Below, one piece after another: positions 35,128 to 43,554 of a DNA stretch of 64,000 nt; position 1 is the stretch's first letter, and each line of letters begins with the position of its first letter. The position numbers were made by a program, and so were the translations under genes. Source of the DNA: Glaciecola sp965660815 (GTDB lineage Bacteria > Pseudomonadota > Gammaproteobacteria > Enterobacterales > Alteromonadaceae); assembly GCA_965660815.1 (NCBI GenBank), contig CBFIBG010000003.1, forward strand, positions 46,106 to 110,105, in the 5' to 3' direction. The notes under the pieces were generated by a model. That model was not told where the DNA came from and made no database searches. It was given only the letters and a program-made list of their open reading frames with translations.

Positions 35128-36804
35128 TTAAAAGCCATCCGTAATAGCGCCAGTAGATGCACTACTTACTAATTTTTCATACTTAGCAAGCAAACCTTTT
35201 TTATATCTTGGATCAGGCGCTTTCCACGATTGCTTTCTTTGCAATAATTCCTCGTCGCTCACTTCAAGATCAATCGTTCTTTTAACTGCGTCTATGGTAA
35301 TAACATCCCCATCTTGAATGAGCGCTATTGCTCCACCGACTTGGGCTTCAGGTGTCACGTGGCCGACCACGAACCCTCTGCTACCGCCGGAAAACCTGCC
35401 ATCCGTAATAAGCGCAACATCTGCACCGAGTCCTTTACCCATAATAGCTGACGTTGGGCTAAGCATTTCACGCATTCCTGGTCCCCCTTTTGGCCCTTCA
35501 TACCTGATCACGACAACGTTACCTGCTACCACCTTATCGCTCATAATGGCTTCAAATGCGGACTCTTCTGAATCAAATACTTTGGCAGAGCCAGAAAATG
35601 TTAAACCTTCTTTGCCGGTTATTTTAGAAACAGCGCCTTCGTTAGCAATGTTTCCTCTGAGTATAACCAAATGACTGTCTGGCTTTATTGGGTTTTCAAA
35701 GTCTCTTATAATGTCTTGGTCTGCTGGATAATCCTCTACATTTTCAAGGTTCTCAGCCAATGTTTTTCCAGTGACCGTTAAGCAACTGCCATCCAGCAAC
35801 CCTCGATCTAGCATTCGCTTCATCAGTGGTAGTATGCCCCCAATTTCTATAAGCTCTGACATCAAGTACTGACCACTTGGGCGCAAATCGGCTAGCACAG
35901 GGATTTGGTCTCCAATTCTTTCGAAATCTTCTAGTTTAAAATCAACGCCTATAGTGTGTGCCATGGCAATTAAATGCAAAACTGCGTTGGTTGAACCACC
36001 TAGTGTTATTATGACTTTGAGCGCATTTTCAAAGGCTGCCTTAGTCATGATGTCGGAAGGCTTTATGTCATGCTCTAACAAATGCATAATTGCGGAGCCA
36101 GCATCATAACAATCGTTTTGCTTTTGCTCAGATACAGCATTTTGCGCAGAACTATTTGGTAAGCTCATGCCCATAGCTTCAATCGCCGATGCCATAGTGT
36201 TTGCTGTATACATACCTCCACAAGAGCCAGGACCAGGAATAGACTTCTTTTCAATTTCTTCTAGCATGGTTATGGGAATATCGCCTTTTGATGCCGCACC
36301 AACCGCTTCAAAAACAGATACGATGTCTGTATGGTCCTCTCCGGGTAAAATAGTACCTCCATATATAAATAATGCAGGCCGATTCAAACGGGCAAGGCCC
36401 ATTAAACATCCTGGCATATTTTTATCACAGCCACCTATTGCAATGATTCCATCGTGGCCCATACAAGCAGACACTGCTTCAATGCTATCTGCAATGACCT
36501 CTCGAGACACTAAAGAATACTTCATTCCTTCGGTACCCATTGATATCCCATCAGAGATAGTGATGGTATTATATATGACCCCTTTGCCGCCGGCATTATC
36601 CACGCCATCGCAGACCTTCTTGGCCAAGTTATCGATGTGCATATTACAGGGAGTGACCATACTCCATGTAGATGCAATACCTACTTGGCTTTTCTTAAAG
36701 TCTTCGTCATTGAAACCAACCGCTCTTAACATTGCTCTGCTGGGCGCTTGAGAATTGCCATCTACAATCTTTTTTGAATGGGTTCTATTTTTATCTATTG
36801 TCAT
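35128..36804 (-). CDS. ilvD: Dihydroxy-acid dehydratase
   Basis: Iron-sulfur enzyme of branched-chain amino acid and pantothenate synthesis that dehydrates 2,3-dihydroxy-isovalerate and 2,3-dihydroxy-3-methylvalerate. The 558 residues match the short IlvD subfamily. The cluster cysteines are Cys53, Cys126 in 'GGCDKNMPGC' (with the metal-binding Asp-Lys next to it) and the Cys of 'PGPGSCGGMYTANTM' near 197. The C-terminal barrel includes 'TDGRFSGGSRGFVVGHVTPE'. It stands alone here, without ilvC, ilvE or ilvGM, and I see no leader peptide attenuator upstream. Confidence 0.96.
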   Translation of the reverse strand: MTIDKNRTHSKKIVDGNSQAPSRAMLRAVGFNDEDFKKSQVGIASTWSMVTPCNMHIDNLAKKVCDGVDNAGGKGVIYNTITISDGISMGTEGMKYSLVSREVIADSIEAVSACMGHDGIIAIGGCDKNMPGCLMGLARLNRPALFIYGGTILPGEDHTDIVSVFEAVGAASKGDIPITMLEEIEKKSIPGPGSCGGMYTANTMASAIEAMGMSLPNSSAQNAVSEQKQNDCYDAGSAIMHLLEHDIKPSDIMTKAAFENALKVIITLGGSTNAVLHLIAMAHTIGVDFKLEDFERIGDQIPVLADLRPSGQYLMSELIEIGGILPLMKRMLDRGLLDGSCLTVTGKTLAENLENVEDYPADQDIIRDFENPIKPDSHLVILRGNIANEGAVSKITGKEGLTFSGSAKVFDSEESAFEAIMSDKVVAGNVVVIRYEGPKGGPGMREMLSPTSAIMGKGLGADVALITDGRFSGGSRGFVVGHVTPEAQVGGAIALIQDGDVITIDAVKRTIDLEVSDEELLQRKQSWKAPDPRYKKGLLAKYEKLVSSASTGAITDGF

Positions 36805-37130
36805 AATTTTCTTCTAAGTTGAGGTTTTTGTTACTATAGGAAGAAATGCAATGAATGACATCACTTCCTATCAAGTTTTAGCTTCTTTTTACGACTGTCC
36901 GATGAGTAAGATTACTTAATACTCGTGCTTAATATTCTTTATTAACGCGTTATTCATTAGTCCTTTAACGCCCCGTTTGTCTCTATTGATTAAAATAGTA
37001 TTTACCAATTAGATAAACGCATCAATATTTAAATCTGCATTGAATTAAAAAGTTTTAATGTACTTTTTTTATACAAAATACACAGCGTACAAGTACCAAT
37101 TCTATTAGATAGATTGGAAGAGAGGCGATT
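36805..37130. other. Intergenic region between ilvD and a small membrane gene
   Basis: Holds the ilvD promoter (leftward) and that of the small membrane protein gene (rightward). The sequence is AT-rich and I see no strong dyad or ORF. Confidence 0.3.
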
Positions 37131-37415
37131 ATGCAACTAAAATTACTGTACTTAATAAGCGGATTTATACTGTTTGCTTTTATGCTATTTAAACCGGTGT
37201 TAGAAGTGAATTGTTTAGTCGGCAGTGGGTATTTGTTAATGTTTGTTTCCATTTTAGTTTACCCGTTAAATATTACATTCGAGCAAGCTGTCGGATTATA
37301 CAAAGACAGAAAAGCTCCTTTCGTTCGAAGGTTTTTAATGAAAAATATCGTGTCATTATGGTTTTCAATAAGCATTATATTGGTGTACTTAAATTTACCA
37401 GCACCAATAAATTAA
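37131..37415 (+). CDS. Small membrane protein of unknown function
   Basis: Protein of 94 residues with three hydrophobic stretches: residues about 4-22 and 31-46, then the basic loop 'YKDRKAPFVRRFLMKN', then about 72-88. ATG follows AGAGGCGATT, a good ribosome binding site. An opposite-strand frame overlaps it but lacks a comparable start signal. No family is recognised. No partner gene is adjacent. Confidence 0.55.
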   Translation: MQLKLLYLISGFILFAFMLFKPVLEVNCLVGSGYLLMFVSILVYPLNITFEQAVGLYKDRKAPFVRRFLMKNIVSLWFSISIILVYLNLPAPIN

Positions 37416-37882
37416 CTAATGCAATGATAATCACATACAAATAGACTCTGGCTCGTTTTTAGTTCTATTCTCATCTTGGCGTCGCTGCTTTTCGCGTCCA
37501 AGGGTCTTCAGACCTTGGCTGTACTGGTGTGACAAATAATATATCCAGCCGGCGATTGAACAAAGCCTTTTTCTACATGCGTTTATCGCAAAAACATCAT
37601 TCCAATTAAAGCTTCAAGTGTGAGTAAGCAGTCGAAGCCAAAGCCAATCACGTATGCTTAAAAATACGCTTTTCATCAAAAACCAACACTTGAAGATTCA
37701 CCCTAAACATCTGATTTTATTGTCTATATTTTTTACACAACGAATTTTCAAAAATATCTTTTAAAAAAAAGCGCTTTGATTTCATCACATTGCTATTTTG
37801 GCATAACGCATGCATTACAGTATGTATAGAAGTAAACTGGCTTCTATACATTTTAATTAAACATTCGGTTTTGGGGTATGAA
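37416..37882. other. Intergenic region with a spaced inverted repeat
   Basis: About 470 bases. CTTCAAGTGT (37612-37621) and ACACTTGAAG (37686-37695) form a perfect 10-bp inverted repeat around 64 bases that contain a smaller dyad (CGTAT...ATACG at 37651-37668). It may be a folded RNA or the remnant of a mobile sequence. GGGG before the ATG at 37883 is the ribosome binding site of the next gene. Confidence 0.35.
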
Positions 37883-38497
37883 ATGAAATCACTAAACAAA
37901 CTAATTATTGCATCTATCACTGCGCTTATTAGCTTAAGTTCACACGCTAATTTAATCACAAATGGATCTTTTGAAGACAACACGCTTAAAGCAGGAACTT
38001 GGAGCTTATACAATAGTTCAAGCGTTAATGGATGGGAGGCGCAAAGAATAGAGATTTGGAACAACCTGTTCGGCACGCCAGCTTACGAAGGTAACAACTT
38101 AACAGAATTGAATTCAATCTCAATTAAAAACGGTTCTCATATTTTATCTCAAACTTTTAACACGAGTATTAACACTGCCTACACAATAGATTTCGCTTAC
38201 AGAGCCAGAAGTAATAGCAATGAATCCTTCAAGGTCGATATATTTTCTACAAATGGCAACGTTTTTTCTCAGGTATTTGAAGACCACACCAAGTCACAAT
38301 GGTCAACATTCTCGTCTGCGTTCACTGCAAATGGCGCTGAAAGCGTGATTCAGTTTACTTCTATAGCGCCCTCTTCATCTGTTGGTAATTTAATAGACGA
38401 TGTCGTTGTTGAAGCGAAAAGTGTTTCTGCACCAACCACCCTATTGCTTATTTTAATGGCAGTTCCTGCAATGTTGAGAAGAAGGTTTTCGAAATAA
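37883..38497 (+). CDS. Secreted protein with DUF642-like start and PEP-CTERM-type tail
   Basis: Protein of 204 residues from ATG 37883, chosen because GGGG precedes it and a signal peptide follows directly ('KLIIASITALISLSSHA'). The mature part begins 'NLITNGSFEDN' and continues 'SSSVNGWEAQRIEIWNN', the layout of DUF642/jelly-roll carbohydrate-binding-like proteins with a PEP-CTERM tail. The end 'SVSAPTTLLLILMAVPAM' plus 'LRRRFSK' is an exosortase sorting signal of the same VSAP type as the protease at 33.5-34.7 kb. It is probably a surface or biofilm-matrix protein. A terminator follows. Confidence 0.8.
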   Translation: MKSLNKLIIASITALISLSSHANLITNGSFEDNTLKAGTWSLYNSSSVNGWEAQRIEIWNNLFGTPAYEGNNLTELNSISIKNGSHILSQTFNTSINTAYTIDFAYRARSNSNESFKVDIFSTNGNVFSQVFEDHTKSQWSTFSSAFTANGAESVIQFTSIAPSSSVGNLIDDVVVEAKSVSAPTTLLLILMAVPAMLRRRFSK

Positions 38498-38520
38498 GAC
38501 CTGTTTAGTATCAAACCATA

Positions 38521-38550
38521 AAGCCTGTGCAAATTTGTACGGGCTTTTCT
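38521..38550 (+). terminator. Terminator after PEP-CTERM protein gene
   Basis: AAGCCTGTGC (38521-38530) pairs with GTACGGGCTT (38537-38546), including two G-U pairs, extended inward by A-T pairs, with TTTT overlapping the end of the stem (38545-38548). It lies 23 bases after the stop. Confidence 0.7.
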
Positions 38551-38590
38551 ATGTTTATCTAGCTATCAGATCTATACATACCTAAGCATA

Positions 38591-39046
38591 TTAACCTTTG
38601 CCAAAATACCATTTAGTGTGCGTATGAACACTTTGTGAATTCATTATCTGATTTTCAGACATCCATTTATACGCGTTGTGTTGCGATTTCGGAAGTCCGA
38701 CTAATGGATGACTAATTTTAATCTTATGCGCAAGCACGATATAATGAGTCGCAATCTGGTCCCCAAAAACGCTGTCTTTGTAGAAGTGCTCGTATACCCC
38801 CATAAACAAACTATTTTTTCTTTCGCGGTCGACGTCTAGTTCAACTTTGCATAAACGTGCAAACGCATCATCAAGGGTTTCACTCTTTTGAACTCGCCCC
38901 CCTGGGACAAACCATGTGTTCTTAGCGGGTCGGTTATTTCGTATGCCTAGTAAAAATTGACCTTCGGGGTTTTCGATTATGAGGTCAATCGAAATTAAGG
39001 GAGAACTATCCACAACGGTCTTAAAAGTTTCGGAAGATAAAAACAT
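38591..39046 (-). CDS. gmm: GDP-mannose mannosyl hydrolase (Nudix family)
   Basis: Hydrolyses GDP-mannose to GDP and mannose, tuning sugar nucleotide supply for surface polysaccharides. The 151 residues match E. coli Gmm/NudD. The N-terminus 'VDSSPLISIDLIIENPEGQF', then 'GIRNNRPAKNTWFVPGGRVQ' and the altered Nudix box 'ETLDDAFARLCKVEL' follow it closely. Like E. coli Gmm it has Arg-Leu instead of the usual Arg-Glu in the box, a hallmark of this subfamily that inverts at C1. 'THYIVLAH' and 'QHNAYKWM' also fit. No mannose or capsule operon is adjacent. It diverges from the esterase gene with 72 bases between them. Confidence 0.9.
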   Translation of the reverse strand: MFLSSETFKTVVDSSPLISIDLIIENPEGQFLLGIRNNRPAKNTWFVPGGRVQKSETLDDAFARLCKVELDVDRERKNSLFMGVYEHFYKDSVFGDQIATHYIVLAHKIKISHPLVGLPKSQHNAYKWMSENQIMNSQSVHTHTKWYFGKG

Positions 39047-39118
39047 TTATAACTCAGTAAAAAATTAAACCCACTTGATACCACTGAACTTAAGATATCA
39101 ATAAAGCGTAAAGATAGC

Positions 39119-39970
39119 ATGAAATCTCTCTTAATTCTTATAATATGTTTGGCTATCTCGGGTTGCACAAAAGTAATTTTTGCGACCGCTAATGCTCCAA
39201 AAGTTGCCTTTGATGGCGAGATCATACATGACATCGCCTATGGATCAGGCCAAGAACAAACGCTTGATATTTACGTTCCTGAGTCGGCTAAACAAGGTTC
39301 ATTGCCTGTTGTTGTATTTTTTCACGGTGGAAGATGGACGTTTGGAAATAAGCAGCAATACGCCTTTGTTGGTATTAGCTTGGCCAAACTTGGCTATATA
39401 GCAGTGCTACCCAACACAAGACTGTATCCAGAAGTGAAATTTCCAACGTTCGTGGATGACGGCGCTGCTGCGGTTGCATGGGTATACAAAAATATTGAAC
39501 AATATGGTGGCAACCAAAATTTATTCATTTCTGGGCACTCGTCTGGCGCTCATATCGGAGCATTGATTGTTGCAAACGATGAATACCTAAGCGCGGAAGG
39601 CTTATCCAATCAAATTATCAATGCATTTGCTGGTATGGCTGGCCCCTACGATTTTGAACCAAAAGCGAAAGACCTCAAAGATATGTTCGGGCCTCCAAGC
39701 AATTACCCAAATATGGCTGTGACCACCTTTATAGAAGGAAATGAGCCTCCTATGTTACTGCTGTACTCGAAAGATGACGATACTGTTCATATAAGGAACC
39801 TGCAAAAATTACGGTCGAAAATACAATCAGAAAACGGAATTGTTAAAACTATTATGTATGAGACGGGTGAACATACAGGTACCGTAGCGGCATTTAGTTG
39901 GGCAAATCCCTCCGATTTACCAGTGGAGCGAGACATAGACCAATTCTTTAATCAGTATATGAACGACTAG
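39119..39970 (+). CDS. Alpha/beta hydrolase (HSL/BD-FAE-like esterase), predicted lipoprotein
   Basis: Protein of 283 residues with a lipoprotein signal ending 'ISGC' (Cys16). The oxyanion motif 'FFHGGRWTFG', the nucleophile elbow 'GHSSGAH', the Asp in 'YSKDDDTVH' and the His in 'TGEHTGTV' give a complete catalytic triad typical of carboxylesterases of the hormone-sensitive-lipase/BD-FAE type. It would act on ester substrates in the periplasm. The substrate is not known. It is convergent with mgtE (10 bases between stops). Confidence 0.85.
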   Translation: MKSLLILIICLAISGCTKVIFATANAPKVAFDGEIIHDIAYGSGQEQTLDIYVPESAKQGSLPVVVFFHGGRWTFGNKQQYAFVGISLAKLGYIAVLPNTRLYPEVKFPTFVDDGAAAVAWVYKNIEQYGGNQNLFISGHSSGAHIGALIVANDEYLSAEGLSNQIINAFAGMAGPYDFEPKAKDLKDMFGPPSNYPNMAVTTFIEGNEPPMLLLYSKDDDTVHIRNLQKLRSKIQSENGIVKTIMYETGEHTGTVAAFSWANPSDLPVERDIDQFFNQYMND

Positions 39971-39980
39971 AAATCGATAG

Positions 39981-41315
39981 CTATAGCAATAACAGGCTTC
40001 CTAACCCTAAAAAGGCTACAAAACCAACGATATCTGTGACCGTAGTTAAGATCACTGATCCAGAAAGTGCGGGATCGATTTTTAGTTTTGACAGAACAAC
40101 GGGTAACAAAACGCCCGTTATTGCTGCCATAACAATGTTCAACAAAATAGCACAGGCTATTACAACTCCCAGTAAACTGCTGTCAAACCAAAAATAAGCA
40201 ATAGCACCCACTACAACAGCCCATATAATCCCGTTTAAAGCGCCCACTTTTAGCTCTTTTTTCAATAACGCTTTACGATTGATGTCGGTAACTTGACCTA
40301 AGGCTAATCCACGAACAATAAGCGTCAGAGTTTGACTACCAGCAATTCCCCCCATACTTGCCACCACCGGCATTAATACGGCCAACGCAACGACTTGTTG
40401 TAAAGTGGCTTCAAACAAACCAATGAACCAAGATGCTAAAAATGCAGTCAGTAGATTCACTCCCAGCCAGACCGCTCTTTTTTTAGCACTTTGACCGGTG
40501 GATGAAAATAAATCTTCGTTTTCATCCATGCCGGCAGAAGACATCACCTGTCGTTCGTAATATTCATTAACCAGTTCACAGGCGGTTGTAATATCCACCC
40601 GTCCAAGAAGTTTGTTATTTACGTCAGTTACCGGCAGTGACACAAAGTTGCTATACTGAACTTCTCGTGCAGCCTGAACCGCGTCTTGGCTGTCTGATAA
40701 CACATCGATAAACTCTATTGCTAATTCCACGAGCGGCAGGTGCTCAGCCGCAGAATATAGTGAATGTATTTTTACTGCCCCAGAAAACTGCCCGGCTCGA
40801 TTGGTTAAAAAAATACTTTCTGTCTGTTCTGGCAATTGTCTTCTGATTAAGCGCAATCCGTCACGAACTTTCGCATTAATTGGCAACACTAATAGCTCGT
40901 GATTGAGCCAATGACCTATTTCGTTGTCGTTGTACTGAGAAGCGTCTTGGAAAAACTTTCTTTGTTGTTTATCCATTGCTTGGACGGCAAGGTCCAACAA
41001 GGAGCTAGGCAAACTATCACTTATCTCAAGCAGTTGTTCTGCATCAACGCCTTGAAAAATTTCATCCCACTCCTCTTTAGGTGTGGATTCAATGAGAGTG
41101 ATCCGCGGATCTCCGCGCATTTCCACCAGTACATCAAGGCGTTTTGCAATGGGGATTTGGTGCCAACTGATCAATCGTTGTTCTAATGGAATAGATTCAA
41201 GCACTAATGCCAAAGATTCAGCGTCGGTAGTCGCTAAAGTTGACGCTACCTGAGAATCATTTGACTCGGTTGCTAACACTACCTCTTGAATAAGATCGGG
41301 TAGCTGGTCGGCCAT
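39981..41315 (-). CDS. mgtE: Magnesium transporter MgtE
   Basis: Mg2+ channel of 444 residues with the full architecture: N-terminal MgtE helical superhelix domain (about 10-130, 'RLDVLVEMRGD'), a pair of CBS domains (about 140-260, 'FVSLPVTDVNNKLLGRVDI') and five membrane helices from about 290 to the C-terminus ('MPVVASMGGIAGSQTLTLIV', 'GVLLPVVLSKLKIDPALSGS'). The cytoplasmic domains close the pore at high Mg2+. A good ribosome binding site (AAAGGAAA) precedes the ATG. It is a single gene. Confidence 0.95.
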   Translation of the reverse strand: MADQLPDLIQEVVLATESNDSQVASTLATTDAESLALVLESIPLEQRLISWHQIPIAKRLDVLVEMRGDPRITLIESTPKEEWDEIFQGVDAEQLLEISDSLPSSLLDLAVQAMDKQQRKFFQDASQYNDNEIGHWLNHELLVLPINAKVRDGLRLIRRQLPEQTESIFLTNRAGQFSGAVKIHSLYSAAEHLPLVELAIEFIDVLSDSQDAVQAAREVQYSNFVSLPVTDVNNKLLGRVDITTACELVNEYYERQVMSSAGMDENEDLFSSTGQSAKKRAVWLGVNLLTAFLASWFIGLFEATLQQVVALAVLMPVVASMGGIAGSQTLTLIVRGLALGQVTDINRKALLKKELKVGALNGIIWAVVVGAIAYFWFDSSLLGVVIACAILLNIVMAAITGVLLPVVLSKLKIDPALSGSVILTTVTDIVGFVAFLGLGSLLLL

Positions 41316-41578
41316 AAAATTTCCTTTAAGTGGTAATCAATATGATAAACAATTAATAAAATTAGATTTTTTATTTTTAAAAGATTGGCTCCTTAACCAA
41401 TTACTATAATAGTAAAAACGTATATTGCCAATGTATGAGCAGCAGAATTCACATAGCCATATGTTGCTACAAATGCGTACAAAATTCGTAAAAACGCGTT
41501 TGTATTTGGGGTAATGTCGGTGTTGAATGCATAGGTAAAATTGTAACTAAAAAGTCCCGTGATGCGTTAATAAAGGGA

Positions 41579-42661
41579 TTATTTCCCATTAAAAAGACGC
41601 TGGGCAAACCGATATTTTTTGACTACGTATTGATGAAACCCGAACGAAATAGAGAAAGTGGCGAACAGTATGATAAAAAATAAAAAGTTGGCATCTAATC
41701 TTCCATAAAATAATTCAATCGCAACTAATGTTAACAAAACAACCACTATATGGTGGACCAGATAAACCGAATAAGACGCGTCAAACACTTTTTGTATGGT
41801 TGCATTGGTATTGTTCAAGCAATATTTAGAAGCGGTCAGTAACAACATACATACCCCAATGACTTGCCAGCGCTCAAAAAATACTGTCAGCACCATGCCT
41901 ATGATAGTGTTGCCATCGATATTTAATAAGTTATCTGTACACAATTTAACTAGGATCAAAACAGTTGCTGTAATTATCCATCGCTTCTGGGTCAAGACAT
42001 AATCTAGTTTGCTTGATAGCATCCAATACAAAAGACCACCAAACATAAAATAGTCAAATTGCAACATCACACTATATAAACTGCCGATAATTGGGAAATA
42101 TTCGTAGATGGGTATTGAAAAACGAGTAAGACTTAAAAGCGCAATATGCAGGACAGGTATCAGTAATATGGTTAACAATAGTAGCGTGTTATTCCAATTA
42201 GTTTTTATTCCTCTAATCCAAATATTAACAATTGGATAAACAAAAGAAATAAAGCAAAAATAGACCAATAAGTTAACTAGAAACCACAGGTGCCCAGTAA
42301 GATTCGGGCGATTGATGTTTGACGCTAAATAATCATCGAGATTAATTAGCAGAAGTTGCTGAGGTAAATTAAAGAGAAACAAGGCCGCTATAAAAGGTAG
42401 CCCAATTCTATAGACCTTGTTGGCAACAAAGTCTGCTATTGTGCGCTTTTTTAGCAACAGTATTGAAAAGAAGCCTGCGATAATAAAAAACGCGGGCATT
42501 CTAAACAAGTGGATAGCACTGTTAATGCTATCTGCCCAAGCGAGGGGCTGAGGAAAACTTATCACCCAATATTTGTTGACAGAGAAAGCTGCACAGGTGT
42601 GTAGTACAACTCCAAGCATCATTAAGATGGCTCTTAGGTTATCCAAGTAATAGTATCTCAC
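41579..42661 (-). CDS. Acyltransferase 3 family membrane protein
   Basis: Membrane O-acyltransferase of 360 residues with about ten hydrophobic helices. The N-terminus 'YLDNLRAILMMLGVVLHTCA' contains the conserved R and H of the family, and 'FRMPAFFIIAGFFS' is the second signature. Such proteins move acetyl or succinyl groups onto glycans (O-antigen, exopolysaccharide, glucans) at the membrane. The start is GTG at 42661. The SGNH hydrolase gene upstream ends 16 bases before it on the same strand. The pairing suggests that the two act together on an extracellular polysaccharide. Confidence 0.87.
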   Translation of the reverse strand: MRYYYLDNLRAILMMLGVVLHTCAAFSVNKYWVISFPQPLAWADSINSAIHLFRMPAFFIIAGFFSILLLKKRTIADFVANKVYRIGLPFIAALFLFNLPQQLLLINLDDYLASNINRPNLTGHLWFLVNLLVYFCFISFVYPIVNIWIRGIKTNWNNTLLLLTILLIPVLHIALLSLTRFSIPIYEYFPIIGSLYSVMLQFDYFMFGGLLYWMLSSKLDYVLTQKRWIITATVLILVKLCTDNLLNIDGNTIIGMVLTVFFERWQVIGVCMLLLTASKYCLNNTNATIQKVFDASYSVYLVHHIVVVLLTLVAIELFYGRLDANFLFFIILFATFSISFGFHQYVVKKYRFAQRLFNGK

Positions 42662-42677
42662 AGCGTCGCAAATCCTT

Positions 42678-43346
42678 TTATGTGTTTATACATGTGGCAT
42701 TTATCATTTCACTGAGCACATTGTATCCTGCATTATTAAGATGAACGCCATCGCGCGAATAATAAATGACGTTACTGATATTATGAAAAGGAATAAAGGA
42801 TACTCTTTTGGTGTTGCTATTTGACTCTTCTAGTTGTGACCAATCTTCTTTTAAAGCCTGATTAAATTTAGTGAAATCTAAGTGATGTCTTACTCTGCGC
42901 GGCGACGGTTTGACCGTCATTATTGAAATTTCAAGATGCTGCAAGGTGAGAAGCTCTGTTATGATTCGATTGACCTGAGATAAAGTGACTAAGGGTTGCT
43001 CCCCCTGCGCAATATCATTTTCTCCGATATATACGATCACTCTACTCGCTTTTTCTAATTCGGCAAATTTAAGATACATAAGAATATCTTCAGCGACGCC
43101 ATTTTCAAACCCATATATTACTGTTGGTTTGCAGGCAGTAACCATATTGGCTGGCAGCCTAGCAATACTTGAACTGCCGAGAAACAAGGTATATGAGGCC
43201 TCATCTCGCACTCTATCCTGATACCAGTAATTCACCATTTGATTATTAGAGAATACATAAACGCAAATAGCAACGAACGCGATTGCAACGAACGCTAAGG
43301 AATACCAAACGAGCGTATTTAGCCTGTATTTACTTGTGTCTGACAA
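42678..43346 (-). CDS. Membrane-anchored SGNH/GDSL hydrolase
   Basis: Protein of 222 residues with one N-terminal membrane helix (about 13-29) that places the domain in the periplasm. SGNH blocks are visible: block I 'LFLGSSSIARLP' with the nucleophile Ser, block III 'YIGENDIAQG' with Gly and Asn, and block V 'DGVHLNNAGY' with Asp and His. It should be an esterase or O-acyl transfer domain on surface glycans. The start is TTG at 43346. It lies 16 bases before the acyltransferase gene, resembling the split version of the fused acyltransferase-SGNH proteins (OafB type). Confidence 0.85.
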   Translation of the reverse strand: MSDTSKYRLNTLVWYSLAFVAIAFVAICVYVFSNNQMVNYWYQDRVRDEASYTLFLGSSSIARLPANMVTACKPTVIYGFENGVAEDILMYLKFAELEKASRVIVYIGENDIAQGEQPLVTLSQVNRIITELLTLQHLEISIMTVKPSPRRVRHHLDFTKFNQALKEDWSQLEESNSNTKRVSFIPFHNISNVIYYSRDGVHLNNAGYNVLSEMINATCINT

Positions 43347-43554
43347 AATTTAATACCATCGCTAATGTCTATTTATTTAATGTTTTATTTAAGAGGCAAG
43401 ATCGAACATGTTTGGTAAAGATTTAAATTTATAAAGCATAACAAAGCAACCATTCAATAATATATCCCGCGCCTCAAAAAGATTATTAAAACGTTCACTG
43501 CACGCCCTAAAATAATATCTATAATAGTATCAGCAAGGCAGGAGATTTGCCCGT

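Noticed and set aside
36167..36751. A 194-codon open frame antisense to ilvD
   Set aside because: It mirrors a highly conserved gene on the opposite strand, has no ribosome binding site and its product shows no domain. It is a shadow frame.
37055..37252. Minus-strand 65-codon frame overlapping the small membrane protein gene
   Set aside because: It has no good ribosome binding site, whereas the plus-strand frame has AGAGGCGATT before ATG.
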